Translations under genes and position numbers: made by a program
Assembly (NCBI GenBank): GCA_009377445.1
Contig: WHUA01000011.1
Coordinates: forward strand, 1 to 64,000
From: Alphaproteobacteria bacterium
Lineage (GTDB): Bacteria > Pseudomonadota > Alphaproteobacteria > UBA8366
Direction: 5' to 3'
DNA: 64,000 nt
In this document: in pieces, positions 42,812 to 52,472 of the stretch
Layout of the letters: the number at the start of each line of letters is the position of its first letter
How positions within the stretch are numbered: position 1 is the stretch's first letter
The notes under the pieces: model-generated
Database searches by the model: none
Told to the model about the DNA's origin: nothing
Seen by the model: only the letters and a program-made list of their open reading frames with translations

Positions 42812-44178
42812 TATTTGCGAACCGGCGGCTCGTATGGGTCGGGCGCTCCGGGCGGGATTGCGGGATGCTTCTTCAGGCTCTGCAGAAAGTCGTGAACCAT
42901 CCTGCGCATCGCGGGCATCACCCAGGCGTGCTCGACCGCGACGTTGGTTTCCTCTTTCGGGTCCTGGATCAGGTTGAACAGGTAGGGCGACTCGAGCTTG
43001 ACCGGCCCGTCGTTGACTTCCGGCTCCCAGATCATGTGCATCTTCCAGTCGCGCCATTTCACCGCACGCATCTCGTTCTTGATGTAATAGACGAAACCCT
43101 CGCGGTTCGAGCGCGGCTGCCGGCCGAGCAGGAAGTCGAGCTGATCGACGCCGTCGATCGCCCGGTCCGCCGGCAGTTCCGCGCCGGCGACTCGCGCCAG
43201 GGTCGGAAAAATGTCGGCGACATGAACGATTTCGTTGCTGACGCCGCCTGCGGGAGCCTTGCCCGGCCAGCGCAGCATGAAGGGCGCGCGCAGGCTCCCC
43301 TCCATCGCCGTGTGATAGGTGCTGCGCCAGTATCCCGCCGTGCCGCGCCAGGGCCGGCGGAACTCCGGCCCGTTGTCGGAGGCGAACAGCAGGATCGTAT
43401 TCTCCGCGATTCCGAGCCGGTCCAGCGCGTCGATGACCTGGCCGACGCGGTGGTCCATTTCGGCCAAAGAATCCGCCATTTCGCCGTGGCCGGTGCGGCC
43501 CATGAAATCCGGATGCGCCAGGCTGGGAAAATGAAGCTGCGTGATCGGGACATAGGCGAAGAAAGGCTTCCCGGCCGCGGCGTTTTTCTCCATGAAGGCG
43601 ACCGTTCGGTCGACGATCTCGCCGTCGATGCGCCGGCGGGAGTCCTCGTCGAAGATTTTCACGTTGTGCGTCTTGCCGCCGCGGCGTCCTTCCATGACGT
43701 AGGGCAGGGGGACGGCCTCGGGATCGTATTTGTGCGCAGCCGTGAACAGCGATTCGGTCGAGGTGCGGGGAATGCCGTACCAGTCGTCGAATCCGCGGTC
43801 GTTCGGAAACCGGCCCTCGCAGTCGCCGAGATGCCACTTGCCGTAATGCGCGGTCGCATAGCCCCTGCCGGACAGAAGTTCCGCCAGGGTGACTTCCCAG
43901 CGTGTCAGACCCTGCGGCAATCCCGCGGGCACGGATTGGAACGCGCCCGTGCGGATCGCCTGCCGCCCGGTCATGAGGGCGGCGCGCGTCGGCACGCAGT
44001 CGCTCTCGACGTTGAAGTTGAGGAGACGCAGGCCCTCCGCCGCCAGGGCGTCGATCCGCGGCGTCGGCGCGCCTCGCAGGACGCCGCCGCCATAGCAGCC
44101 GAGCTCTCCCCAGCCGAGCTCTCCCCAGCCGAGGTTGTCGGCCAATATCAGGACGATGTTGGGTAATGCGTCGGTCAT
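42811..44178 (-). CDS. Arylsulfatase-type sulfatase
   Basis: A 455-residue sulfatase. The formylglycine site is CVPTRAALMTGR (C-x-P-x-R, near residue 63), with metal ligands in LILADN and FASDNGPE and the HYGKWHLG motif. The first metal Asp pair reads DN rather than DD. A tandem duplication of five residues (GWGEL twice) follows directly, from a 15-base DNA repeat. No signal peptide is seen, so it is probably cytoplasmic. It requires maturation by a formylglycine-generating enzyme or anaerobic maturase, not identified here. Confidence 0.9.
   Translation of the reverse strand: MTDALPNIVLILADNLGWGELGWGELGCYGGGVLRGAPTPRIDALAAEGLRLLNFNVESDCVPTRAALMTGRQAIRTGAFQSVPAGLPQGLTRWEVTLAELLSGRGYATAHYGKWHLGDCEGRFPNDRGFDDWYGIPRTSTESLFTAAHKYDPEAVPLPYVMEGRRGGKTHNVKIFDEDSRRRIDGEIVDRTVAFMEKNAAAGKPFFAYVPITQLHFPSLAHPDFMGRTGHGEMADSLAEMDHRVGQVIDALDRLGIAENTILLFASDNGPEFRRPWRGTAGYWRSTYHTAMEGSLRAPFMLRWPGKAPAGGVSNEIVHVADIFPTLARVAGAELPADRAIDGVDQLDFLLGRQPRSNREGFVYYIKNEMRAVKWRDWKMHMIWEPEVNDGPVKLESPYLFNLIQDPKEETNVAVEHAWVMPAMRRMVHDFLQSLKKHPAIPPGAPDPYEPPVRK
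44098..44127. repeat. 15-base in-frame tandem duplication inside the sulfatase gene
   Basis: GCCGAGCTCTCCCCA occurs twice in a row (44098-44112 and 44113-44127), followed by a further GCCGAG. It adds five residues next to the first metal-binding motif of the sulfatase. The identity of the copies suggests a recent replication-slippage event. Confidence 0.9.
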
Positions 44179-44279
44179 CGCTGCCGTCCGAAGTCTGCCC
44201 CGGAACGGGACGGACCGATCATGCACGCGAAGCCGCCGCGGTGAAAGGCGCGGGACAGGACCGGGAAGAAGGGGCGTCG

Positions 44280-44540
44280 CTATTCGATGGGCGCGGGACG
44301 ATGGCGATGCGCATCGGGAGGCTGGCCGACACGAACGATGCCACCCACGACGGCAACCGCGGCCCACAGGTAGAGGCAGATAACGGCCAGCAGATCCGGC
44401 TGGCCGCAGAGGATGGCGACGAAGACCGCCGCGCCGATTGCTATTTTCGCCGCTATTGTCACCAAGCGAACTCGCACCGGATGGATGCAGCGGCATGTCC
44501 GCTGCGGTGCTCCGGAGTGTGGCCGAGCGCACTTAATCAA
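44280..44540 (-). CDS. Small two-helix membrane protein, hypothetical
   Basis: An 86-codon frame with two hydrophobic segments (IAAKIAIGAAVFVAILCG and LLAVICLYLWAAVAVVGGIV) and a His/Pro/Arg-rich tail. The start is uncertain; GTG codons near residues 24-27 would give a more typical short N-terminus. No family was recognised. It lies just upstream of the sulfatase on the same strand. Confidence 0.4.
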   Translation of the reverse strand: MIKCARPHSGAPQRTCRCIHPVRVRLVTIAAKIAIGAAVFVAILCGQPDLLAVICLYLWAAVAVVGGIVRVGQPPDAHRHRPAPIE

Positions 44541-44690
44541 TGGTTAAGCCGTGCCGTCGGCGGCGCCGTGTATCGCGTCGCGGGCTGAGCGCCGATATCG
44601 GCCATTTCCGAAACCGGGAGCGCTGTGCTGAAATCGTCCTGAAGCGCACACTGCGCGATGTCTTGGATCGAGATCGAAAGGAACGCCGGA

Positions 44691-45338
44691 ATGAAACTGT
44701 ATTGGACCCCGGCATCGCCGTTCACGCGCAAAGTATCGGTCAGCGCCCAGGAGCTCGGGATTTCGGATCGGATCGAGGTCATCCCTACAAAATGGCCCCT
44801 GGTCTGGGCCTACAGCACAATCCCTTTCACGCCGGGATTGGCGGAATCGAACCCGATGGCGCGCATTCCCACCCTGGTCACGGATGCCGGCGTCTCCCTG
44901 GGCGATTCGACCTTGATCTGTCAGCACCTGGACGCGGTCGCGGGCGGTGGCCGGCTCATACCGACGGGCGAGGCTGCCTGGCGAATGTGGTCGCTCTATG
45001 CGGTCGCCGACGGGCTCCTCGAAGCGCAGGTCGCCATGCGTGCGGAGCGGCTTCGGCCCGTCCCGAACCAGTCGGAAGGTTTCCTGTCGAAACAGCGCGA
45101 CCGGATCCGCCGCTGCTTCGACCGGATCGAGGAGCGTGCGGGCGAACTGGCGTGCCCGCCGGACGCCTTGCCGAATCTCGCGATGATCACGGTGGGTGTC
45201 GCCTGCGGCTATCAGGACTGGCGGGAATGGCTGTTCGACTTCCGGGAGGGCCATCCCAGGCTTGCCGCCTGGGCAGCCGGATTCGTCGAACGGCCATCCA
45301 TGGCGTCCACCAGGCCGTCCGAAACACCCGAGCATTGA
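44691..45338 (+). CDS. Glutathione S-transferase family protein
   Basis: A 215-residue protein with a thioredoxin-like N-terminal domain (MKLYWTPASPFTRKVSVSAQEL) and an all-helical C-terminal domain (LPNLAMITVGVACGYQDWR). Ser in SPFTRK is the likely glutathione-activating residue. ARIPTLVTDAG and LGDSTLICQHLD form the glutathione pocket. The ATG at 44691 follows AAAGGAACGCCGGA. It lies 26 bases before the next gene and may be co-transcribed with it. Confidence 0.88.
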   Translation: MKLYWTPASPFTRKVSVSAQELGISDRIEVIPTKWPLVWAYSTIPFTPGLAESNPMARIPTLVTDAGVSLGDSTLICQHLDAVAGGGRLIPTGEAAWRMWSLYAVADGLLEAQVAMRAERLRPVPNQSEGFLSKQRDRIRRCFDRIEERAGELACPPDALPNLAMITVGVACGYQDWREWLFDFREGHPRLAAWAAGFVERPSMASTRPSETPEH

Positions 45339-45364
45339 TCGCCGACCGCAGCAGGGAGGCACCG

Positions 45365-45676
45365 ATGAGCGCGTACATATACATTGCGATGATCGACATT
45401 CCGGCCGAGATCGAGAGCGACTTCAACCGCATCTACGACGAGAAGCACATCCCCGATCTCCTGAAGGTTCCGGGCGTCAGGAGCGCCGTCCGCTACAAGC
45501 TGAGCGGGGCGGATTCCGACGAGATTCCGCGTTATCTGGCGGTCTACGAGGTCGATGATCCGACGATTCCCAACGGCCCGGCCTGGCGCGCGGCGTCGGA
45601 CGAGCGGGAATGGGTGACGAAGATACGGCCGCGCATGATCAAGCGCCGCCACGGCCTGTTCGAGAAGTTAGACTAA
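45365..45676 (+). CDS. Dimeric alpha/beta-barrel protein (DUF4286-like)
   Basis: A 103-residue protein whose pattern, IYIAMIDIPAEIESDFNRIYDEKHIPDLLKVPGV, is typical of ferredoxin-like dimeric barrels in which a W/Y and a His line a small-molecule pocket. The family acts in quinone or polyketide chemistry or has unknown roles. GCAGGGAGGCACCG precedes the ATG. Its position right after a GST suggests a shared detoxification or catabolic context. Confidence 0.75.
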   Translation: MSAYIYIAMIDIPAEIESDFNRIYDEKHIPDLLKVPGVRSAVRYKLSGADSDEIPRYLAVYEVDDPTIPNGPAWRAASDEREWVTKIRPRMIKRRHGLFEKLD

Positions 45677-45708
45677 CGTCTCCGGGCGAATGCGGTGGTT
45701 CGGGGCGC

Positions 45709-45757
45709 GGCATTCCACGTTATGCAAATCAGTCGCAGTTGCATAATTCGGAATGCC
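45709..45757. promoter_or_regulatory. Large two-layered dyad upstream of hemP (candidate iron-responsive operator)
   Basis: GGCATTCC, 3 bases, TTATGCAA, 11 bases, TTGCATAA, 3 bases, GGAATGCC. All 16 arm positions are perfectly complementary about a single centre. The inner TGCAA/TTGCA pair resembles alphaproteobacterial Fur/Irr-type iron boxes. It lies 100 bases before hemP and the TonB receptor. Confidence 0.6.
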
Positions 45758-45857
45758 GTGTTACGAAGGATATCGATATCTCAAGCCGTGCGTCGGAATG
45801 CCCGAACCAAGCGGGCGGGCGCTCACGGCCAGAAGCTCCAGTTATGAGGGGAACTGA

Positions 45858-46019
45858 GTGAACAAGGAGCCGCCTTGTCACGTAGCCGTTGCGCCAGTCG
45901 TTCGGCGCATCGACGTGAACGACCTGCTCGGCCATAGCCGGGAGCTGATAATCGTACACAAGAACGCCGAATATCGGCTGAGGTTGACCCGAAACGACAA
46001 ACTCATCCTAACCAAGTAA
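45858..46019 (+). CDS. hemP: Hemin uptake protein HemP
   Basis: A 53-residue protein; the C-terminal half RELIIVHKNAEYRLRLTRN followed by DKLILTK matches the HemP family closely. HemP is a small activator linked to heme and siderophore uptake genes in proteobacteria. The GTG at 45858 follows GAGGGGAACTGA. It sits between a probable iron-responsive operator and a TonB receptor gene, its usual context. Confidence 0.85.
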   Translation: MNKEPPCHVAVAPVVRRIDVNDLLGHSRELIIVHKNAEYRLRLTRNDKLILTK

Positions 46020-46138
46020 CCGCCGCGACCTGTTGCTTCTACTCCTGCGCTTACCAAGCCCGCCCCCGAACCGTTCCGGTTTCAGGCAGCCAGCCAGGGA
46101 AGTGTTGATGGTGCCAACTCTTCTTTGGAGAAACTGCC

Positions 46139-48310
46139 ATGTCAAAGGTGAAATCGACTCTGCCCGGCGCCGTACGGTCCGGGAGCTCGCCGCTCTACAG
46201 ACGCCTTCTCACCGGAACCGCCCTGGGCCTGGTGGTGTCCTGCGCCGTCCCGACCTTGGCCGCCGCGCAGGAAGCGCCGCCCGCGGCGACAGGTGGCGGC
46301 AGCCCGGTCCAGATGTCGCCCATTTCGGTGGAAGCGGACAGCCCCGGTTACAAGCCCGGCCCGGTCCAGTCGCCGAAGTATTCGGGCCCGATGCGCGACA
46401 TCCCGCGAACAATCACCGTCGTGCCGAAAGAAGTGATACAGGAACGGGGCGCTACATCTCTGACGGAAGTCTTGCGCACACAGCCGGGCATCAGCCTGGG
46501 CGCGGGCGAGGGGGGAGTCCCCCTCGGCGATCGCGCCTTCATCCGCGGCTTCGATGCCCGCACCGACATGTTCGTCGACGGCGTCCGTGACTTCGGTGGG
46601 TTTTTCCGCGATCCGTTCAATCTCGAGCAAGTCGAGATCGCGAAAGGCCCCGGGTCGGCCTACTCAGGCCGCGGCTCGACCGGCGGCACGATCAACCTGG
46701 TGAGCAAACAGCCCTTTCAGGGCAACAGGTATAACGGGGCTGTCACGCTCGGCACCGATCTGACGAAGCGGGCGACCGTGGACGTGAACCATTCTCTCGC
46801 GGAGCATGGCATCGACGGGGCCGCTTTCCGCATCAACGGCATGGTGCACGACGCCGACGTCGCCGGCCGCGACGAGGTGGATGTGATGCGTTGGGGTATC
46901 GCGCCGTCGATTACCTTCGGACTCAACGGCCCGACGCAGCTTACCCTCAGCTACTATCACCTCAGCCAGGACAACATTCCGGACTACGGCCTCCCGTTCG
47001 ACCCGGCGACCGGCGCGCCGGTCGAGGTGGACCGCGACAATTTCTACGGCCTGGTCGACCGCGACGTCGACGAGGTGGACAACGACCTCGTCACGGCCGA
47101 GGTCGCCCATCGGATCAATCAGTCGTGGAGCTTGATCAATCAGGCGCGTTACGGCAGAACGTCGAAGAATTTCATCGTAACGAAGCCGGAATACACTGCC
47201 GGCGCCACGACCGTCACGCGGGACGACCGCAGCCGCGACAGCCTCGACACCATCCTGATCAATCAAACCGACGTGACCGGCAAGTTCGATACGGGTTGGG
47301 CCGGCCACAACCTAACGGCGGGCATCGAACTGGTCCGCGAAACCTCGGCCAACCGCGGGCGCAGCATCGACGACGCGACGGACGCGGATCTGTTCGATCC
47401 CAATCCAGACGATCCTTACAACGGCACGATAACGTCGGCCGCGACGAGGGCCGAATCGACCACTTTGACCGGGGCAATCTACGCCTTCGATACCGTGAGC
47501 CTCGGAAAATACTTCGACTTGGTTGGTGGTCTGCGCTGGGACAATTTCAACACGAACTACGAAAATGCGGCCGGCGAAAAGTTCGACCGCTTCGATTCGA
47601 CTGTTACCTGGCGGGCGGCCGGGGTCTACAAGCCGTTGCCCTACGGCAGCATCTATTTCGCCTACGGGACGTCGATCAATCCTTCGTCCGAGGGCTTGAC
47701 CCTGAGCGAAAGCACGGACGAACTGAAGCCCGAGGAGTCCGAGACGTTCGAGCTGGGCACGAAATGGGATCTCTTCGAAGAACGCCTGTCTGTGAGTGCC
47801 GCGGTATTCCGGACGAACAAGACCAACGCGCGAACCAGGGCGCCGGGCGATACGGTGACCGTGCTCTCCGGCGAGCAGCGGGTCGACGGCGTCGAGCTCG
47901 GCGTGGCGGGCAACGTCACCGAGCAATGGCGCATCTACGGCGGATACACCTTCCTCGACAGTGAGATCGAAAGCTCGCAAAACCCGGCGGAGGTCGGCAA
48001 CAAATTCGCCAACATCGCGCCGCACAGCTTCAGCCTGTGGTCGGTGTACCAATTCACGCCGCAGATCGACGGCGGTTTCGGCGCTCAATACGTGGCCCGG
48101 CGTTATGCAAACAATGCGAATACCCGATGGTTGCCGAGCTACTGGCGTTTCGATGCGACGGTCGGCTACAAATTCAACGACCACATCGATTTTCGGGTCA
48201 ACGCGCTCAACCTGACGGACGAGACCTACTACGACTCGACCCATAACGGGCAGCACGCCCTGGTGGCGCCGGGCCGGTCGGTGCTGTTCACCACCAACGT
48301 TACGTTCTGA
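46139..48310 (+). CDS. TonB-dependent catecholate siderophore receptor (Fiu/PiuA-like)
   Basis: A 723-residue outer-membrane receptor. The signal peptide (ending TLAAAQEA) is long with a Tat-like spacing of charges. The plug domain (about 70-180) contains [20 protein letters not shown] and [19 protein letters not shown] 22-strand barrel follows, ending in NVTF with the terminal Phe needed for assembly. A PiuC-type dioxygenase gene follows immediately, as in piuA-piuC loci. The ATG follows GGAGAAACTGCC. Confidence 0.93.
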   Translation: MSKVKSTLPGAVRSGSSPLYRRLLTGTALGLVVSCAVPTLAAAQEAPPAATGGGSPVQMSPISVEADSPGYKPGPVQSPKYSGPMRDIPRTITVVPKEVIQERGATSLTEVLRTQPGISLGAGEGGVPLGDRAFIRGFDARTDMFVDGVRDFGGFFRDPFNLEQVEIAKGPGSAYSGRGSTGGTINLVSKQPFQGNRYNGAVTLGTDLTKRATVDVNHSLAEHGIDGAAFRINGMVHDADVAGRDEVDVMRWGIAPSITFGLNGPTQLTLSYYHLSQDNIPDYGLPFDPATGAPVEVDRDNFYGLVDRDVDEVDNDLVTAEVAHRINQSWSLINQARYGRTSKNFIVTKPEYTAGATTVTRDDRSRDSLDTILINQTDVTGKFDTGWAGHNLTAGIELVRETSANRGRSIDDATDADLFDPNPDDPYNGTITSAATRAESTTLTGAIYAFDTVSLGKYFDLVGGLRWDNFNTNYENAAGEKFDRFDSTVTWRAAGVYKPLPYGSIYFAYGTSINPSSEGLTLSESTDELKPEESETFELGTKWDLFEERLSVSAAVFRTNKTNARTRAPGDTVTVLSGEQRVDGVELGVAGNVTEQWRIYGGYTFLDSEIESSQNPAEVGNKFANIAPHSFSLWSVYQFTPQIDGGFGAQYVARRYANNANTRWLPSYWRFDATVGYKFNDHIDFRVNALNLTDETYYDSTHNGQHALVAPGRSVLFTTNVTF

Positions 48311-48366
48311 CGCGGCGCCGGGAAGGGCGCCGCCTGCGTCCTTCCCGGCGCCAGGGATCCCAACGG

Positions 48367-49047
48367 ATGATGCTCCATATTCCCGCTGTCCTGAACGCCG
48401 CCCAGGTGGAGGAATGCCGGCGGGTTCTCGACGCGGCGGAATGGGTCGACGGCAGGGTGACGGCCGGCCACCAGTCGGCAGTGGCGAAGGACAACATGCA
48501 GGTCCCGGCGGATTCGCCCGCAGCCCGGCAGGCCGGCGATCTGGTCCTGAGCGCCCTTTCCAATAGCGCCCTGTTCATTTCCGCGGCTTTGCCGCTCAAG
48601 GTATTTCCGCCGCTCTTCAACCGCTATCGGGGCGGGCAGGCCTTCGGCAATCATGTGGACAACGCCATCCGCACGGTCCCCGGCACGCCCGTCCGCGTGC
48701 GGACCGATCTTTCGGCGACCTTGTTCCTTAGCCCGCCGGGGGACTACGACGGCGGCGAGCTCATCGTTGACGACGCGTATGGCGGCCATACCGTGAAGCT
48801 TCCGGCGGGCCACATGGTCCTCTACCCGGCAAGCAGCCTCCATCGCGTGACGCCGGTGACCCGTGGCGCGCGCGTCTCCTCGTTCTTCTGGATACAGAGC
48901 ATGGTGCGTAGCGACCAGCAGCGGACGCTGTTGTTCGATCTCGATGGCGCCATTCAGCGCCTAGGCGGCGCGCTACCCCACGATGAGGGCATCGTCCAGC
49001 TCACGGCTGTCTACCACAATCTCCTGCGCATGTGGGCGGACACCTAG
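48367..49047 (+). CDS. piuC: Fe(II)/2-oxoglutarate-dependent dioxygenase PiuC (YbiX)
   Basis: A 226-residue PKHD-type hydroxylase. The iron ligands are H and D in [10 protein letters not shown] and the distal His in [12 protein letters not shown], whose Arg binds 2-oxoglutarate. The family accompanies siderophore receptor genes and is thought to modify an imported siderophore or the receptor; its true substrate is unsettled. It starts 56 bases after the receptor stop, so the two share a transcript. Confidence 0.92.
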   Translation: MMLHIPAVLNAAQVEECRRVLDAAEWVDGRVTAGHQSAVAKDNMQVPADSPAARQAGDLVLSALSNSALFISAALPLKVFPPLFNRYRGGQAFGNHVDNAIRTVPGTPVRVRTDLSATLFLSPPGDYDGGELIVDDAYGGHTVKLPAGHMVLYPASSLHRVTPVTRGARVSSFFWIQSMVRSDQQRTLLFDLDGAIQRLGGALPHDEGIVQLTAVYHNLLRMWADT

Positions 49048-49164
49048 CGCATCCTCCATTCCGGCGCGACGCCCGCTTGCCAAACTCCCGGAAGCGGGGA
49101 GACTATACGTCAACGAGCGACATCCAGAGGCCGGCGCCGGCCCATTCCCGGAGGATATGAACCA

Positions 49165-50805
49165 ATGACGAAGATGACGGGCGGCCAAGCCATCGTCAGG
49201 ACCTTGATGCGCCAAGGCGTGGATACGATCTTCGGCTTGCCCGGCGTCCAGCTCGACAACACCTTCGACGCCCTCTACGAGGTGCAGGACAAGGTCCGCG
49301 TTGTCCACACGCGCCATGAACAGGGCGCCGCCTATATGGCGCTGGGCTATGCGCAGGCGACGGGCAAGGTCGGAACCTGCATCGTGGTGCCGGGGCCGGG
49401 CGTACTCAATACCGGGGCGGCGCTCTCGACGGCGGCGGGATCGAACGCGCCGGTCCTCTGCCTCACGGGCCAGATCCCGTCCTACCAGATCGGCCTCGGA
49501 CTCGGCATCCCGCACGAGATCCGCGACCAGCAGCAGGCGATGGCCGGCGTGGTGAAGTGGGTCGGGCGCGCGGAGACGCCGGCCGAAGCGCCGCAGAAGC
49601 TGCGCGAGGCCTTCCGCGCCATGCTCGCCGGGCGTAATCAGCCCGCGGTCTTCGAGATGGCGCCCGACGTCATGGGCCGGAGCGAGGATGTCGCGTTGCT
49701 CGAGCCCGAGCGCTTCAACGAAGGGCCCGAGACCGACGAGAAGACGATCGCGGCGGCGGCGAAGCTGCTGGGGGCGGCGGAGAAGCCGGTCATCTTCGTC
49801 GGCAGCGGCATCTTCGGGGCGGAGAAGGAGCTGCTGCGCGTCGCGGAGCTTCTGGAAGCGCCCGTGGTGATGAGCCGAACCGGACGCGGCGCGGTCAGCG
49901 ACCGGCATTATCTGGCGCAGAACATGATCGGCGGGCAGGAGCTGTGGGGCGGCGCCGACGCGGTGCTGGTCGTCGGCACGCGCTTCCTTGCGCCCGCGCT
50001 CGCCTGGGGCCGGGAAAAAGAAGTGAAGACCGTCCGCATCGACATCGATCCGGAACAGGCGATCAAGCCGCGACCGGCGGATATCGGCATCGTCGCGAGC
50101 GCCCGGACCGGCCTGTCCCTGCTCGCCGAGCAGCTCGCCAAGCACAACCGCAAGCGGCCCTCGCGCAAGGCCGAGCTGACGCAGCTCAAGGACGAGGTGC
50201 ACAAGCGGCTGGCCGGGCTCGAGCCGCAGCACAGCCTCGCCAAGGCGATCCGCGACGAGCTGCCGGAAGACGCGATCATCGTCACCGACGTGACACAGCT
50301 CGCCACCTACACGCAGTACGACATGCCGATCTACCAGCCGCGCACGCTGATCACGCCCGGCTACCAGGGCACGCTCGGCTACGCCTATCCCACGGGATTG
50401 GGGGCGCAGGTCGCCTACCCGGACAGGAAGGTCGTGGTGATTTCGGGCGACGGCGGCTTCATGTTCAACGTGCAGGAGCTGTCGACCGCCGTGGCGCACG
50501 GCATCAACGTCGTCTGCATCGTCTTCGCCGACGGCGCGTTCGGCAACGTGAAGCGTATCCAGAAAGACAGCTTCGGCGGCCGCAATATTGCGGTCGAGCT
50601 GCACAACCCGGATTTCGTCGCGCTGGCGAAGAGCTTCGGCATGCTGGGCCTGCGCGCAAAGACACCAGAAGAGCTGCGCCGCGCGGTGCGAGAGGCCTTC
50701 GCCGCGAAGGGACCGGCGCTGATCGAAGTGCCGGTCGGCGAGCTTCCGAATATCTGGAAGCTGATCCGCCGTCCCCCGTCGCAAGGCGTGGCTCCGAAAA
50801 ATTGA
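49165..50805 (+). CDS. Thiamine-pyrophosphate-dependent enzyme (acetolactate-synthase-like)
   Basis: A 546-residue three-domain TPP enzyme. The catalytic Glu lies in HTRHEQGAAYMALGYA (about residue 52), and the cofactor-binding region is GDGGFMFNVQELSTAVAHG. The usual NN end of the TPP motif is replaced by FADGAFGN. It lacks a neighbouring small regulatory subunit, so a biosynthetic acetolactate synthase role is unlikely; a decarboxylase or lyase is more probable. An aldo/keto reductase follows 14 bases downstream, presumably in the same pathway. Confidence 0.88.
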   Translation: MTKMTGGQAIVRTLMRQGVDTIFGLPGVQLDNTFDALYEVQDKVRVVHTRHEQGAAYMALGYAQATGKVGTCIVVPGPGVLNTGAALSTAAGSNAPVLCLTGQIPSYQIGLGLGIPHEIRDQQQAMAGVVKWVGRAETPAEAPQKLREAFRAMLAGRNQPAVFEMAPDVMGRSEDVALLEPERFNEGPETDEKTIAAAAKLLGAAEKPVIFVGSGIFGAEKELLRVAELLEAPVVMSRTGRGAVSDRHYLAQNMIGGQELWGGADAVLVVGTRFLAPALAWGREKEVKTVRIDIDPEQAIKPRPADIGIVASARTGLSLLAEQLAKHNRKRPSRKAELTQLKDEVHKRLAGLEPQHSLAKAIRDELPEDAIIVTDVTQLATYTQYDMPIYQPRTLITPGYQGTLGYAYPTGLGAQVAYPDRKVVVISGDGGFMFNVQELSTAVAHGINVVCIVFADGAFGNVKRIQKDSFGGRNIAVELHNPDFVALAKSFGMLGLRAKTPEELRRAVREAFAAKGPALIEVPVGELPNIWKLIRRPPSQGVAPKN

Positions 50806-50819
50806 TCGGGAGAAATGTC

Positions 50820-51800
50820 GTGAAACATCGGAAATTCGGCCGCAGCGGGATCGACGTCTCCGAAATCGTGTTCGGCGCCGGCGCGGTCGGCGGCATCGTG
50901 ATCCACAAGGACGACGCGACGAAACGGGAGGCAATCCGCCGCGCTTTCGCGGGCGGTATCAACTGGGTCGACACGGCGGCGCAGTATGGTAACGGCAAGT
51001 CGGAGGAAGCGCTCGGCTGGCTGCTGCCGGAATCCGGCGCGAAGCCTTTCCTCTCGACCAAGTTCAGCCTCGATGTCGAGAAGCTCGACGACATTCCCCG
51101 GCAGATCGAGGAGCGGCTCAGGAGCAGCCTCGCGCGCCTCAACCGCTCTTCGGTCGATCTGCTGCAGCTTCACAACCGGATCGGGCCGAAGCCGTGCGGG
51201 CGGGTCATGACCGCCGCGCAGATTCTCGGGAAAGGCGGCGTGGCGGAAGGCCTGGAGCGGCTGCGCGACAAGGGCCTCATCCGCCTGATGGGCATCACCG
51301 CGCTCGGCGACGCGGCATCCTGCTGCGAGGTGATCCGGAGCGGCCGGTTCGATTCCGCCCAAGTCTATTACAACATGCTGAATCCGAGCGCGGGCCGGGT
51401 CATGCCCGCCGCCTGGACCGGGCATAATCTCGGCGGGATTATCGATGCCTGCCGCGCCAGCGAGGTCGCGGTGATGGCGATCCGAATATTCGCGGCGGGC
51501 ATCATCGCCACCGACGAGCGGACGGGCCGCGAGAGCATGCTGACGGCGAACACGGATATCGCCGAGGAAGAGCGCAAGGCCAAGGCGGTGTTCGCCGCGG
51601 TCGGCTCCGGCCAGGGAACGCGGGCTCAGGCCGCGCTGCGCTTCGTCCTGGCGAATCCCCACATATCCTGCGCCGTGATCGGCAGCGCGGAGCTCGGCCA
51701 TATCGACGAAGCGTTGCAGGCGGCCGCGATGGGGCCGCTTCCGGCGGAAACGCTGGCGCGCCTCGACGCGCTTTACGCAAGCGATTTCGGCCGCGCGTAA
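50820..51800 (+). CDS. Aldo/keto reductase
   Basis: A 326-residue NADPH-dependent reductase. The catalytic tetrad is visible: Asp and Tyr in WVDTAAQYGNGKSEEALG, Lys in LSTKFSLD and His in LLQLHNRIG. The cofactor motif is partly visible in the C-terminal third (CAVIGSAELGHIDEAL). The GTG at 50820 follows GGGAGAAATGTC and lies 14 bases after the TPP enzyme. The pair may reduce the product of the TPP enzyme. Confidence 0.9.
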   Translation: MKHRKFGRSGIDVSEIVFGAGAVGGIVIHKDDATKREAIRRAFAGGINWVDTAAQYGNGKSEEALGWLLPESGAKPFLSTKFSLDVEKLDDIPRQIEERLRSSLARLNRSSVDLLQLHNRIGPKPCGRVMTAAQILGKGGVAEGLERLRDKGLIRLMGITALGDAASCCEVIRSGRFDSAQVYYNMLNPSAGRVMPAAWTGHNLGGIIDACRASEVAVMAIRIFAAGIIATDERTGRESMLTANTDIAEEERKAKAVFAAVGSGQGTRAQAALRFVLANPHISCAVIGSAELGHIDEALQAAAMGPLPAETLARLDALYASDFGRA

Positions 51801-51923
51801 CCGGCTACAGTCCGCCGCTTCACAAAACTGCAATTGCGAATAATTCGCATTGACGGCCCGGCCCGATGCCAATAGGCTTGGTGGTATCCGCTGAGCACTT
51901 GCGCCCCGGGGGGTCGGATCGCC

Positions 51924-52451
51924 ATGCAGTTTTCGCACACGGAAGAATGCCGTTCGCTAAGCGGGCTGACGCCGTCGGGCCGCATGCTGCTGGAAGCGAT
52001 GCGCCACGCCCCGTCCGGCGCCGCCGCCACGCTCGCCTGCTTCGTCGAAGTCTGCGGCGACAAGGAGGCCAGGCCGTGCTTCATCGTCTTCCTGCAGATC
52101 GTTCACAGCCTTGCGCTCTATGGCCGCCGGCGCATGCGCGTCGGCACCGCGGCCTGGCCGATCCTTACGCCCGACGAGGTCGCCCTGCTCAAATGCGTCG
52201 ACGCGGCGATCAACGCCGACGACGCCGGATTGCAGGTGCATGTGGAGTGGGTGGTGCGGCGGCACGGGGCAAGGGAATTCGCAGCCTATCTCAGGACCCT
52301 CGCGACGCTGCTGCCCGAACCGATGTTCGGCGGCGTCCGCGCACCGGCCATTTTGGCCGTCGAGGACGATATGGCGTTGGCGAACGGCCGGGCGGCGGAA
52401 CGGGCAGCCCGGGAATGGCCGGCCTCGGCCTTTCCGGCCGCGATCAAATGA
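51924..52451 (+). CDS. Hypothetical protein, 175 residues
   Basis: No family was recognised. The protein is soluble and Ala/Arg-rich, with helices around CFVEVCGDKEARPCFIVFLQIVHSLALYGRRRM. Compact start and stop positions and normal codon use support a real gene. An in-frame overlap with a larger 51866-52501 frame was rejected. It converges on the dienelactone hydrolase with 21 bases between stops. Confidence 0.65.
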   Translation: MQFSHTEECRSLSGLTPSGRMLLEAMRHAPSGAAATLACFVEVCGDKEARPCFIVFLQIVHSLALYGRRRMRVGTAAWPILTPDEVALLKCVDAAINADDAGLQVHVEWVVRRHGAREFAAYLRTLATLLPEPMFGGVRAPAILAVEDDMALANGRAAERAAREWPASAFPAAIK

Positions 52452-52472
52452 CTGCGCGAAAGCCGCCCGCCG

